From positions 62,001 to 126,000 of the forward strand of contig JAKPAC010000010.1 in NCBI GenBank assembly GCA_029779645.1: a stretch of 64,000 nt of DNA, read 5' to 3'. Both the position numbers and the translations under genes were made by a program. Numbering within the stretch: position 1 is the first letter of the stretch; each line of letters begins with the position of its first letter. This document shows, piece by piece, positions 1 through 7,510 of the stretch. A model generated the notes under the pieces. It made no database searches. It saw only the letters and a list, made by a program, of their open reading frames with translations, and was not told where the DNA came from. Source of the stretch: Actinomycetes bacterium. Its GTDB lineage: Bacteria > Actinomycetota > Actinomycetes > Actinomycetales > Microbacteriaceae.

Positions 1-1
1 G

Positions 2-409
2 CATCCCGCGCTCGCCGCGGCGGTGTTCATCACGCTGCCGCCCTACGAGACGCCCACGGGACGCCTCCTCGGGCTCGTCCACTTCCAGCGCATGCTGCGG
101 TATCCCCCGCACGAGCGCCTCGGCGCGATCATCGACGAGAGCGTGGATGCCGTGCCCGCGACCGCCACGGCGGCGGAGGTCGCGCGCATGCTCGCGAGCT
201 ACAACCTCGTGTCGGTGCCGGTGGTCGACACCGCGAACCGGCTCGTCGGCGCCGTGACGGTCGACGACGTGCTCGACTTCCTGCTGCCCGAAGACTGGCG
301 CTCGCACGACGACCACTCCGGGAATCCGCCCGTCGATGCGGGCGCGGCGCGCGACGCCGGCCGCGCCCCTGTCCGCGCGATGGGCCGAGCCCCGGGCGGG
401 CACGCGTGA
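2..409 (+). CDS. CBS-domain protein, MgtE N-terminal-like, 5' truncated
   Basis: The C-terminal 135 residues of a protein that begins before the window. The reading frame is open from base 2. The visible part has a CBS-type core with the pattern ESVDAVPATATAAEV, then VSVPVVDTANRLVGAVTVDDVLDFL, ending in a charged, low-complexity tail rich in Ala, Arg and Gly. In actinobacteria a magnesium-transporter-like protein (MgtE N-terminal domain, CBS pair, PRC barrel, no transport domain) sits in front of a DUF1003 protein and an Mrp ATPase, as here. The stop overlaps the next start by 4 bases (ATGA), so the genes are translationally coupled. The assignment to the MgtE-N family rests on this context plus the CBS motif; a role in Mg2+ sensing is inferred. 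Confidence 0.75.
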   Translation, partial: HPALAAAVFITLPPYETPTGRLLGLVHFQRMLRYPPHERLGAIIDESVDAVPATATAAEVARMLASYNLVSVPVVDTANRLVGAVTVDDVLDFLLPEDWRSHDDHSGNPPVDAGAARDAGRAPVRAMGRAPGGHA

Positions 410-960
410 TGGCGCGCGCGCCTCGGCAGCCCACGTTCGACGCGCCGCGGAGCCTGCGCACGGGCGTGCTCCTCGGCGGCCGGGGCCCGCACCAGTCGCG
501 CGACCGGTTCGGCCGGTTCACCGAGTGGGTCGCCCGCAAGATGGGCACCCCCGCGTTCCTGCTCGCGCTCAGCGCGTTCTGCGCCGCGTGGATCCTGTGG
601 AACACCCTCGCCCCGATCGAGGCTCGGTTCGACTCGGCGGCCAACGGCTTCACGGCTCTCACGCTGATGCTCTCGCTGCAGGCCTCATACGCCGCGCCGC
701 TCATCCTGCTCGCGCAGAACCGCCAGGATGACCGCGACCGGGTGCAGATCGAGCAGGACCGTCAGCGCGCCGAGCGCAACCTGGCCGACACCGAGTACCT
801 CGCCCGAGAGATCGTGGCCCTGCGCATGGCGCTCGACGGCGTCGCGACGCGCGACGTGCTCCGCCAGGAGCTGCGCGCCCTGCTCGAGGGCCTCGACGAG
901 CGCGACGCGCTGCGCGCCGACACCCCGGCCCAGCCCGAGAACCGAGGAGGCACCGCATGA
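406..960 (+). CDS. DUF1003 family membrane protein
   Basis: 184-residue inner-membrane protein. Residues about 48-65 (FLLALSAFCAAWILWNTL) and 85-105 (LTLMLSLQASYAAPLILL) form two membrane spans separated by a short loop. The second span runs straight into the family hallmark NRQDDRDRVQIEQD, followed by a charged, probably coiled-coil C-terminus (EQDRQRAERNLADTEYLAREI). This is the usual DUF1003 layout and length. The function of the family is unknown. It overlaps the upstream CBS gene and the downstream Mrp gene by 4 bases each, so the three are one operon. Confidence 0.85.
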   Translation: MMARAPRQPTFDAPRSLRTGVLLGGRGPHQSRDRFGRFTEWVARKMGTPAFLLALSAFCAAWILWNTLAPIEARFDSAANGFTALTLMLSLQASYAAPLILLAQNRQDDRDRVQIEQDRQRAERNLADTEYLAREIVALRMALDGVATRDVLRQELRALLEGLDERDALRADTPAQPENRGGTA

Positions 961-2099
961 CCCTCGCGAACGCCGACGACATCCGCCGCGCCCTCGCCAC
1001 CGTGATCGACCCCGAGATCCGCCGGCCGATCACCGAGCTCGACATGGTCGGCGACGTGGCCGTCGACGCCGACGGCCACGCGCACGTCGACATCCGCCTC
1101 ACCATCGTCGGCTGCCCCGCCGCCGACGCGATCGAGGCGGGGGTGGATGCCGCGGTCCGCGCCGTGCCCGGCGTCACCGCCGCGACGATCGAGGTCGGCG
1201 TGATGTCGCCTGAGCAGCGCCGCGCGCTCACGGAGCGCCTGCGCGGCGGCCGCGCGGCGCGCGTCATGCCCTTCGGCCCCGACTCGCTCACCCGCGTGCT
1301 GGCGGTGACCAGCGGCAAGGGCGGCGTGGGCAAGTCGACCCTCACGGCGAACCTCGCGGTCGCGCTCGCCGAGCGCGGCGTGCGCGTCGGAGTGATCGAC
1401 GCCGATGTGCACGGCTTCTCGATCCCCGGCCTGCTCGGGCTGGTGCGCGACGGCCGCCCGCCCTCGCCCACCCGCGTCGGCGACCTCATCCTGCCGCCCG
1501 TCGCCTACGGCGTGAAGGTCATCTCGATCGGGATGTTCCTGCGCGAGGGCGACTCGGGCGCCGTCGTGTGGCGCGGCCCGATGCTGCACCGCACCCTCAG
1601 CCAGTTCTTGAACGAGGTGTTCTTCGGCGACCTCGACATCCTCCTGATCGACATGCCGCCGGGCACCGGCGACATGGCGATCTCGGTGGGCCAGACCCTG
1701 CCCCACGCCGAGGTGCTGGTCGTGACGACCCCGCAGGCCGCGGCCGCCGAGGTGGCCGTGCGCAGCGGCGTCGCCGCCCGCCAGACCGGGCAGCGCGTGA
1801 TCGGCGTGGTCGAGAACATGGGCCCGCTCAGCCTGCCCGACGGCACGGTGCTCTCGCTGTTCGGCGAGGGCGGGGGCGTCGCGGTCGCAGCCGCGCTCGG
1901 CACCGAGGAGGCGCCGGTGCCGCTGCTCGGCTCCGTGCCCCTGAGCACGGGCCTGCGCGAGGGCGGCGACGACGGCGTGCCGGTGGTGCTCGCCCGGCCC
2001 GACGATCCAGCCGCCCAGGCGATCGCCGCGCTGGCCGACGCGCTGCTGACCAGCGGGCCGTCGCGGGTGGGCAGGAAGCTCCCGCTCAGCACGCGCTGA
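957..2099 (+). CDS. Mrp/NBP35-type P-loop ATPase (Fe-S carrier family)
   Basis: 380 residues in the family order: an N-terminal MIP18/DUF59 domain (about residues 1-95, with VIDPEIRRPITELDMV) and a SIMIBI ATPase domain. The deviant Walker A TSGKGGVGKST lies near residue 120, a second Asp motif is VGVIDADVHG, and LIDMPPGTGDM follows near residue 232. Family members bind and transfer 4Fe-4S clusters to apo-proteins. The C-terminal CxxC that carries the cluster in most Mrp proteins is absent here: the stretch after VENMG reads PLSLPDG and then FGEGGG. It may therefore bind a cluster differently or not be a carrier. Start ATG overlaps DUF1003. Housekeeping codon use. Confidence 0.88.
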   Translation: MTLANADDIRRALATVIDPEIRRPITELDMVGDVAVDADGHAHVDIRLTIVGCPAADAIEAGVDAAVRAVPGVTAATIEVGVMSPEQRRALTERLRGGRAARVMPFGPDSLTRVLAVTSGKGGVGKSTLTANLAVALAERGVRVGVIDADVHGFSIPGLLGLVRDGRPPSPTRVGDLILPPVAYGVKVISIGMFLREGDSGAVVWRGPMLHRTLSQFLNEVFFGDLDILLIDMPPGTGDMAISVGQTLPHAEVLVVTTPQAAAAEVAVRSGVAARQTGQRVIGVVENMGPLSLPDGTVLSLFGEGGGVAVAAALGTEEAPVPLLGSVPLSTGLREGGDDGVPVVLARPDDPAAQAIAALADALLTSGPSRVGRKLPLSTR

Positions 2100-2100
2100 G

Positions 2101-2145
2101 CGGCCGCGGCACGCGCCGAGCGGCCGCGGCACGCGCCGAGCGGCT
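2101..2145. repeat. 20-bp tandem duplication plus partial third copy
   Basis: CGGCCGCGGCACGCGCCGAG occurs at 2101-2120 and again, identical, at 2121-2140, followed by CGGCT. The bases before it, which hold the mrp stop, look like a decayed earlier copy (CACGCGCTGAG). It lies in the 44-bp gap between the convergent mrp and tatB genes. It may act as GC-rich terminator DNA or simply reflect replication slippage. Confidence 0.85.
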
Positions 2146-2560
2146 AGGTGGCCTCGGAGTCGAACGGCGGCGGGTTCGCCGCCGAGAAGGCGACACGGGG
2201 GGCCGGGGCATCCCGAACGGCCAGACCAGCGGCCGCGGCGATGCTCGCGCCCGCGGCGCCGACGGACGCGCCGGCCGGGCTCGGCCTGGAGGCCACGCCG
2301 GGATCGTCGTCGAGCAGTGCCTCGCGCACGATGCGGCGCGGGTCGTACTGCCGCGGGTCGAGCTTGCGCCAGTCGACGTCATCGAACTCGGGACCGATCT
2401 CGTCGCGCATGCGCACCCGGGCGCCCTTGAGCAGATCGCGCCCCTTGTTCAGCAGCTGCGCGAAGCTCGCCGCGTACTGCGGGAGCTTGTCGGGCCCGAT
2501 GATGAGTGCGGCGATCACTGCGATCAGAATGATCTTCTCGAAGCTCAGGCCAAACGACAT
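2144..2560 (-). CDS. tatB: Sec-independent protein translocase TatB
   Basis: 138-residue TatB-like protein. The N-terminus MSFGLSFEKIILIAVIAALI is the single membrane span, followed by the glycine hinge (IIGPDKLPQYA) and an amphipathic helix (ASFAQLLNKGRDLLKGARVR). The tail after residue 60 is charged and then Ala/Pro-rich. The start at 2560 places the span at residue 7 as expected for TatA/B; in-frame upstream codons add residues with no family likeness. TatB works with TatC as the twin-arginine signal receptor. It stands alone here; tatA and tatC are not in the window. TatA and TatB are hard to separate in actinobacteria, but the DDVDWRKLDPRQYDPRRIVREAL stretch (split motif DPRQYDPRRIVREAL) is typical of the TatB group. 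Confidence 0.85.
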   Translation of the reverse strand: MSFGLSFEKIILIAVIAALIIGPDKLPQYAASFAQLLNKGRDLLKGARVRMRDEIGPEFDDVDWRKLDPRQYDPRRIVREALLDDDPGVASRPSPAGASVGAAGASIAAAAGLAVRDAPAPRVAFSAANPPPFDSEAT

Positions 2561-2688
2561 GGCATGAAGCTTAGCCGCCGCTCCTGAGCGCGGGCGCCAC
2601 GCAGCGGGTCGGCGGCGCGACGGTCGAACACCGGCACGCCTGCACGCCGAATCGCCCGCGCCCGCTAACCTTGGGCACGGAGGATCCC

Positions 2689-3324
2689 ATGGTCTCGGAG
2701 CACGCCGCAATTTGGAAGTTCGCGCAGGAGTCGGTCGTTGAACCGGAGCACATCGCGCGTGCGCGCCAGCACGCCCTCGAACTCGGCGCCGATCCCATCG
2801 CCGCCTCCGTCGGCTCGCAGATCGCGGTGCTCGCCGCCGCCGCCGGCGCCCGCAGCATCGTCGAGATCGGCACCGGCGCCGGCGTCTCGGGCCTCTGGCT
2901 GCTGCACGGCGCCCCGAACGCGGTGCTCACCACGATCGACAGCGAGCCCGAGCACCTCGCCCTGGCCCGACAGGCGTTCCACGACGCCCGCATCCCGGCC
3001 GCCCGCACCCGCTTCATCACCGGCCGCGCCGCCAGCGTGCTGCCGCGCATGAACGAGGCCTCGTACGACCTCGTGCTCATCGATGCCGATCCCGAGAACG
3101 TGATCGAGTACGTCGAGCACGGCCTGCGCCTCGCCCGGGCCGGCGGCACCGTGCTCGTCCCCCGCGCCCTGCACGACGGCCGCGTCGCCGATCCTGTGCA
3201 GCGCGACGACGTCACTCGCGCCCTGCGCTCGCTCATCCAAGAGACCCAGCAGTCGCCCGCCGTCATCGCCGCCCTCTCGATCGTCGGCGACGGCCTGCTG
3301 CAGCTGACCAAGGTCACGGCGTAG
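2689..3324 (+). CDS. Class I SAM-dependent O-methyltransferase
   Basis: 211-residue SAM-dependent methyltransferase of the O-methyltransferase family 3 (COMT-like) group. Motif I is IVEIGTGAGVSG, motif II is LTTIDSEPEHLALARQAF, and the Asp-rich post-II motif is YDLVLIDADPENVIEYVEH. The start is ATG 2689 because GGAGG lies at 2679-2683 with a 5-base spacer, and TAACCT at 2666-2671 is a plausible -10 box. An upstream TTG at 2671 has no ribosome site. The substrate is unknown; in actinobacteria this gene commonly sits beside the tatB/mrp region. It ends 50 bases before a strong shared terminator. Confidence 0.88.
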   Translation: MVSEHAAIWKFAQESVVEPEHIARARQHALELGADPIAASVGSQIAVLAAAAGARSIVEIGTGAGVSGLWLLHGAPNAVLTTIDSEPEHLALARQAFHDARIPAARTRFITGRAASVLPRMNEASYDLVLIDADPENVIEYVEHGLRLARAGGTVLVPRALHDGRVADPVQRDDVTRALRSLIQETQQSPAVIAALSIVGDGLLQLTKVTA

Positions 3325-3374
3325 GCCGGGCGCCTCGGCCCCGTCGCACTGCGCTGCGGCGGCTCTGAACGACT

Positions 3375-3412
3375 GAGGGGCTGATTGCCGCTTGCGCGGC
3401 AATCAGCCCCTC
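3375..3412. terminator. Perfect 16-bp hairpin, bidirectional terminator
   Basis: GAGGGGCTGATTGCCG (3375-3390) is followed by a 6-base loop and its exact reverse complement (3397-3412). It sits between the convergent O-methyltransferase and DUF3117 genes and can serve both. There is no strong U-tract, as usual in actinobacteria. Confidence 0.9.
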
Positions 3413-3429
3413 GTGCTTGAAGTCACAGG

Positions 3430-3603
3430 CTAAGCAGGGTTGAGCGCCCCCGCAAGCACGTCGTGAAGTTCCTTGGCTTCGGCGTCGTTCACAGAAACGA
3501 CAAGGCGACCGCCTCCCTCGAGCGGAACCCGCACGATGATGAGTCGACCTTCCTTCACGGCCTCCATTGGTCCGTCGCCGGTCCTCGGCTTCATGGCTGC
3601 CAT
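3430..3603 (-). CDS. DUF3117 domain-containing protein
   Basis: 57-residue protein beginning MAAMKPRTGDGPMEAVKEGR and continuing LIIVRVPLEGGGRLVVSVND, ending VLAGALNPA. This is the full length and signature of DUF3117, a small protein nearly universal in actinobacteria, whose function is unknown. A strong ribosome site AGGGAG lies 7 bases before the ATG at 3603. Its codon use is less GC-skewed than its neighbours (AAG GAA GGT, GTT TCT), which may reflect high expression. It shares the terminator at 3375-3412. Confidence 0.93.
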   Translation of the reverse strand: MAAMKPRTGDGPMEAVKEGRLIIVRVPLEGGGRLVVSVNDAEAKELHDVLAGALNPA

Positions 3604-3722
3604 TTATGGCTCCCTTTCGTCGCGAATGATAGGTCCATTATCCCTGGTCTTGCGCCACGGAGCGAACCGAGCCCAGGTCACGCCGGAGATTCCGGGCGCC
3701 CGCCGACCCGCAAGGGCGCGGC

Positions 3723-4802
3723 TCATGCGCCCATCAGCCACGAGCGCAGCCCGCGTTCGACGTCGTCGATCTGCGCCACGGGCACGCGCTCCTCGTCGTG
3801 ATGGGCGAGGTGGGGGTCGCCGGGCCCGTAGTTCACCGCGGGGATCCCCATCGCCGAGAACCGCGCGACATCCGTCCAGCCGTACTTCGGCTGCGGCACG
3901 CCGCCCACGGCCTCGACGAAGCGCCGGGCGATCGGCGCGTCCAGCCCGGGGCGTGCGCCCGCCGCCGCATCGATGACCTCGACCTCGAACCCCTCGAACA
4001 CCTCGCGCACGTGGGCGGCCGCCTCCTCGAGCGTGCGGCTCGGCGCGAAGCGGTAGTTGACCTCGACCTCGCAGAGGTCGGGAATGACATTGCTGGCGAC
4101 GCCGCCGCTGATGCGCACGGCGTTCAGCCCCTCGCGATACACGAGCCCCTCGACCTCGATCTGGCTGGGCGTATAGCGCGCGAGCCGCTCCAGCACGGGC
4201 GCGAGCCGGTGGATGGCGTTCTCGCCGATCCACGCGCGCGCGGAGTGCGAGCGCACCCCGTGCGTGCGCACCATCACGCGCAGGTAGCCGTTGCAGCCTC
4301 CCTCGACGGTGCCGTTCGAGGGCTCGCCGAGGATCGCGAAGTCGCCGGCGAACAGCTCCGGGCGCGTGCGCGCGAGCCGCGTGAGGCCGTTGCGCTCGGC
4401 GTCGACCTCCTCGTTGTCGTACCAGATCCAGGTGATGTCGACCGCCGGCTCGCGCAGCTCGGCCGCGAGCTTGAGCTGCACCGCCGTGCCCGCCTTCATG
4501 TCGACGGTGCCGCGGCCCCACAGGTAGGCCTCGCCGTCGATCTCGACGTCGCGCGTGGGCACGTTGCCGTTGATCGGCACCGTGTCGATGTGTCCGGCGA
4601 TGACCACCCGCTGCGTTCGACCGAGGCTCGTGCGCGCCACGATCGTGTTGCCCTCGCGGTGCAGCTCGAGATGGGGTGCCCCCGCCAGCGCCGCGACGAT
4701 CGCGTCGGCGAGCGCCTCCTCCTCGCCGGACACGCTCGGCACGTCGCAGATCCAGCGCGTGATGTCGAGGGCGGAGGCAGACAGATCCAGGGGCTGGGAC
4801 AT
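3723..4802 (-). CDS. dapE: Succinyl-diaminopimelate desuccinylase
   Basis: 359-residue M20-family metallopeptidase that hydrolyses N-succinyl-LL-2,6-diaminopimelate to LL-diaminopimelate and succinate in lysine and peptidoglycan synthesis. Zinc and catalytic motifs are present: GHIDTVPINGN, WGRGTVDMKAG, DNEEVDAERNG (general base Glu), GEPSNGTVEGGCNG, and a C-terminal GPGDPHLAHHDEERV with the last His ligand. The lid domain interrupts the catalytic domain about residues 175-290. The start is ATG 4802: a TAGGAT box lies 7 bases upstream (4810-4815), suggesting a leaderless transcript. It is divergent from dapD with only 66 bases between them. Confidence 0.94.
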   Translation of the reverse strand: MSQPLDLSASALDITRWICDVPSVSGEEEALADAIVAALAGAPHLELHREGNTIVARTSLGRTQRVVIAGHIDTVPINGNVPTRDVEIDGEAYLWGRGTVDMKAGTAVQLKLAAELREPAVDITWIWYDNEEVDAERNGLTRLARTRPELFAGDFAILGEPSNGTVEGGCNGYLRVMVRTHGVRSHSARAWIGENAIHRLAPVLERLARYTPSQIEVEGLVYREGLNAVRISGGVASNVIPDLCEVEVNYRFAPSRTLEEAAAHVREVFEGFEVEVIDAAAGARPGLDAPIARRFVEAVGGVPQPKYGWTDVARFSAMGIPAVNYGPGDPHLAHHDEERVPVAQIDDVERGLRSWLMGA

Positions 4803-4868
4803 GCTGCCGATCCTAGCGAGCGGGCGCCGCCGCATCGGGATCGGGTCGTGATTCGCTAACGTGGAATC
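4803..4868. promoter_or_regulatory. Divergent, probably leaderless dapE/dapD promoters
   Basis: Leftward: TAGGAT (complement of 4810-4815) is 7 bases before the dapE ATG. Rightward: TAACGT (4857-4862) is 6 bases before the dapD ATG. Neither start has a Shine-Dalgarno sequence. With transcription expected about 7 bases after a -10 box, both mRNAs would start at or next to the start codon. The spacing is direct observation; transcription start sites are inferred. Confidence 0.7.
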
Positions 4869-5825
4869 ATGACCGCGCACACCCAGGCCTGGGGCTCAGG
4901 ACTTGCCACCACCACCGCGGCCGGCGTCGAGCTCGACACCTGGTTCTCGCACGTCGCGCTCGGCGCGCTGCCCGCGGGCCGCGATCCGTGGATCCTTCCT
5001 GCCGAGCTCGATGAGCTCGCGGGCCCCGACCCGCGCCGCGCGGTCACCCTCGAGGGCGTGATCGTCGAGATCGAGCTCGGCGAGGCGCCCAGCAGCACCC
5101 CCGACGCGTACCTGCGCCTGCACCTGCTCTCGCACCGCCTGGTGCGTCCGGGCGAGATCAACCTCGACGGCATCTTCGCCCACCTTCCCTCGGTGGTGTG
5201 GACGAACGCCGGGCCGATGCATCCCGACGACTTCACCCGGCTGCGCCCGCACCTGGTCCGCGCGGGCATCCACGCGCACAGCGTCGACCGCTTCCCCCGC
5301 CTCATCGACTACGTGACGCCCCCGGGCGTGCGCATCGCCGACGCCTCGCGGGTGCGGCTGGGCGCCTATCTCTCGCCCGGCACCACGGTCATGCACGAGG
5401 GATTCGTGAACTACAACGCCGGCACGCTCGGCCACAGCATGGTCGAGGGTCGCATCTCGCAGGGCGTCGTCGTCGGCGATGGCACCGACATCGGCGGCGG
5501 CGCCTCCATCATGGGCACCCTCGCGGGTGGCGGCACGCACCGCGTCACGATCGGGGCGCGCGTGCTGCTCGGGGCGAACTCGGGCGTGGGCATCTCGATC
5601 GGCGACGACAGCGTCGTCGAGGCCGGGCTCTACGTCACCGCCGGCACCAAGATCGTGCTCCCCGAGGAGCCGCGCAGCGCCGACGGCGCCCCGCGGGTGG
5701 TCAAGGCCACCGAGCTCTCGGGGGTGCCGGGCCTGCTGTTTCGCCGAAACTCGCTCTCGGGCGCGGTCGAGGCGATCACCCGCACCGGCGCGGGCGTGAC
5801 GCTCAACAAGATGCTGCACACCTAG
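4869..5825 (+). CDS. dapD: 2,3,4,5-tetrahydropyridine-2,6-dicarboxylate N-succinyltransferase
   Basis: 318-residue actinobacterial-type DapD. It transfers succinyl from succinyl-CoA to tetrahydrodipicolinate, making the substrate line that DapC and DapE (also in this window) complete. The N-terminal half is alpha/beta. Residues about 155-265 are a left-handed beta-helix of hexapeptide repeats with GAYLSPGTTVMHEGFVNYNAG and VEGRISQGVVVGDGTDIGGG, the acceptor-site segment typical of the family. The C-terminus (LNKMLHT) is as in mycobacterial DapD. Start ATG 4869 is fixed by the TAACGT box just upstream. Confidence 0.95.
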   Translation: MTAHTQAWGSGLATTTAAGVELDTWFSHVALGALPAGRDPWILPAELDELAGPDPRRAVTLEGVIVEIELGEAPSSTPDAYLRLHLLSHRLVRPGEINLDGIFAHLPSVVWTNAGPMHPDDFTRLRPHLVRAGIHAHSVDRFPRLIDYVTPPGVRIADASRVRLGAYLSPGTTVMHEGFVNYNAGTLGHSMVEGRISQGVVVGDGTDIGGGASIMGTLAGGGTHRVTIGARVLLGANSGVGISIGDDSVVEAGLYVTAGTKIVLPEEPRSADGAPRVVKATELSGVPGLLFRRNSLSGAVEAITRTGAGVTLNKMLHT

Positions 5826-5881
5826 GCCGCCCCCGGGGCCACGACCTGCGACAGCCAAGCCATCCACCGCGAAGGAGTCCC

Positions 5882-6835
5882 ATGAGCACCCAGAAGCGCA
5901 TGCCCAAGGAGCTGTACAAGCGCGAGCTCAAGGCCCTGCAGGCGCAGCTTGTCGACATGCAGGCGTGGGTGCAGGCATCCGGCGCCCGCATCGTGGTGAT
6001 CTTCGAGGGTCGGGATGCCGCGGGCAAGGGATCGACCATCAAGCGCGTCGCCGAGTACCTCAACCCCCGCGTCTCGCGGGTCGTGGCACTGCCCACGCCG
6101 AGCGCGCGCGACAAGACGCGCTGGTACTTCCAGCGCTACGTGCCGCACCTGCCCGCCGGCGGCGAGATCGTGCTCATGGACCGCTCCTGGTACAACCGGG
6201 CGGGCGTCGAGCACGTGATGGGCTACTCGTCGAATGCCGAGTACCAGCGCTTCCTCCGGCAGGCGCCGATCTTCGAGCGGATGCTCGTCGAAGACGGCAT
6301 CATCCTGCTCAAGTACTGGTTCTCGGTGTCGGACATCGAGCAGGAGCGCCGCTTCCACGACCGCCTGAACGACCCGATGCGACGCTGGAAGCTGAGCCCG
6401 AACGACGTGCAGGCGATCACGAAGTGGGAGGACTACTCCCGCGCGAAGGACACCATGTTCGTGCACACCGACATTCCCGAGGCGCGGTGGTGGGAGGTCG
6501 ACAGCGACGACAAGCGCCGCTCGCGCATCAACATGATGGCGCACATGCTCTCGCAGATCCCGTACGAGATCGTCGAGCGCGAGCAGATCGTGATTCCGCC
6601 CCGCCCGGAAGCGCGCGGCTACGAGCGCCCGCCGCGCGAGGCCAGCACCCGGGTGCCCGACTTCGTCGGCGAGCTGCTGCGCGCGCAGGCGGCGAATGCT
6701 CCAGGCGCGCTGGGCGGCACCGACGCCGACACCGGTGGCCGCTCGAAGGCGAAGACCAAGGCGAAGGCGAAGGCGAAAGCGAAGGCCAAGGCCAAGGCAG
6801 ACCAGACTCGCGCGGCCGACGGCCCGGCCTCTTGA
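5882..6835 (+). CDS. ppk2: Polyphosphate kinase 2 family protein
   Basis: 317 residues. PPK2 enzymes transfer phosphate between polyphosphate and nucleoside di- or monophosphates. Walker A is VIFEGRDAAGKGST (near residue 45), Walker B is EIVLMDRSWYNRAGVEHVMG, and lid-region arginines follow in RRWKLSPNDVQAI. The core matches class I PPK2 (about 270 residues, NDP-specific by family analogy). Ribosome site GAAGGAG is 4-5 bases before ATG 5882. Odd feature: a C-terminal extension of alternating Lys-Ala (about residues 288-307) encoded by AAGGCG/AAGGCC hexamers, absent from the core family and perhaps a nucleic-acid or polyphosphate-binding tail. It overlaps the next gene by 4 bases (TTGA). Confidence 0.93.
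   Translation: MSTQKRMPKELYKRELKALQAQLVDMQAWVQASGARIVVIFEGRDAAGKGSTIKRVAEYLNPRVSRVVALPTPSARDKTRWYFQRYVPHLPAGGEIVLMDRSWYNRAGVEHVMGYSSNAEYQRFLRQAPIFERMLVEDGIILLKYWFSVSDIEQERRFHDRLNDPMRRWKLSPNDVQAITKWEDYSRAKDTMFVHTDIPEARWWEVDSDDKRRSRINMMAHMLSQIPYEIVEREQIVIPPRPEARGYERPPREASTRVPDFVGELLRAQAANAPGALGGTDADTGGRSKAKTKAKAKAKAKAKAKADQTRAADGPAS
6744..6800 (+). repeat. AAGGCG-type hexamer run encoding a Lys-Ala tail
   Basis: Nine to ten copies of AAGGCG, AAGGCC or close variants in frame at the 3' end of ppk2. Each unit encodes Lys-Ala, so slippage would lengthen or shorten the basic tail without shifting frame. Confidence 0.85.
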
Positions 6836-7500
6836 GCGCCCCCGCGGCGCAGCTCGACGCCGTCTCGGTCTCGATCGATGGGCAGGCGCTGCTCGCGCCG
6901 ACGTCGCTGCGCGTCGAGCGCGGCCACGCCGTCGCGGTCCGTGGGCGCAACGGCTCCGGCAAGACCACGCTGCTTCGGGTGCTCGCGGGCGCGCAGCGCG
7001 CCAGCACGGGCAGCGCGCGGGTGTTCGGCGAGCCCGTCGACGTCCGCTCGACGGCCTTGCGCCGCCGCCTCGCTGCGCTGCTCGGACCGCCCCCGATCGC
7101 CCGCGAGCTCACCGTCCGTGAGCAGCTGCGCTTCATCGGCGCCAGCTGGGGCACCCCGCACGTGGATGCCGCGGCCGATGGACTCCTCGAGGCGCTGGGC
7201 ATCGCCCACCTCGGCCGGCGCTTCGGCCACGAGCTCTCGTCCGGCCAGCTGCAGCTGTTCACGCTGGCCCTGACCCTCGCCCGCCCCGCGGAGCTGCTCG
7301 TGCTCGACGAGCCCGAACAGCGCCTCGACGAGGGGCGCCGGGCGCTCGTCGCGCAGGTGCTGCGCGAGCGCATCGAGCGCGGCGCCGCACTCGTGTTCGC
7401 GAGCCACAGCCCCGATCTCATCGACCGGCTCGCCGACCACTCGATCACCGTGCACGAGCCGACCGACCCGAGCGAGCCGAACGACCCCGCGGCGCGCTGA
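6832..7500 (+). CDS. ABC transporter ATP-binding protein
   Basis: 222-residue ABC ATPase. Walker A GRNGSGKTTLL (near residue 38), signature LSSGQLQLFTLALTLARP, Walker B LLVLDEPEQRLDEG, and switch His in FASHSPDLID. The signature reads LSSGQ in place of LSGGQ. The start is TTG 6832, overlapping the ppk2 stop as TTGA, so the two are translationally coupled. It is followed 10 bases later by a large polytopic membrane protein, its likely permease partner. Substrate unknown. Confidence 0.85.
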   Translation: MSAPAAQLDAVSVSIDGQALLAPTSLRVERGHAVAVRGRNGSGKTTLLRVLAGAQRASTGSARVFGEPVDVRSTALRRRLAALLGPPPIARELTVREQLRFIGASWGTPHVDAAADGLLEALGIAHLGRRFGHELSSGQLQLFTLALTLARPAELLVLDEPEQRLDEGRRALVAQVLRERIERGAALVFASHSPDLIDRLADHSITVHEPTDPSEPNDPAAR

Positions 7501-7510
7501 GGACGATGCC

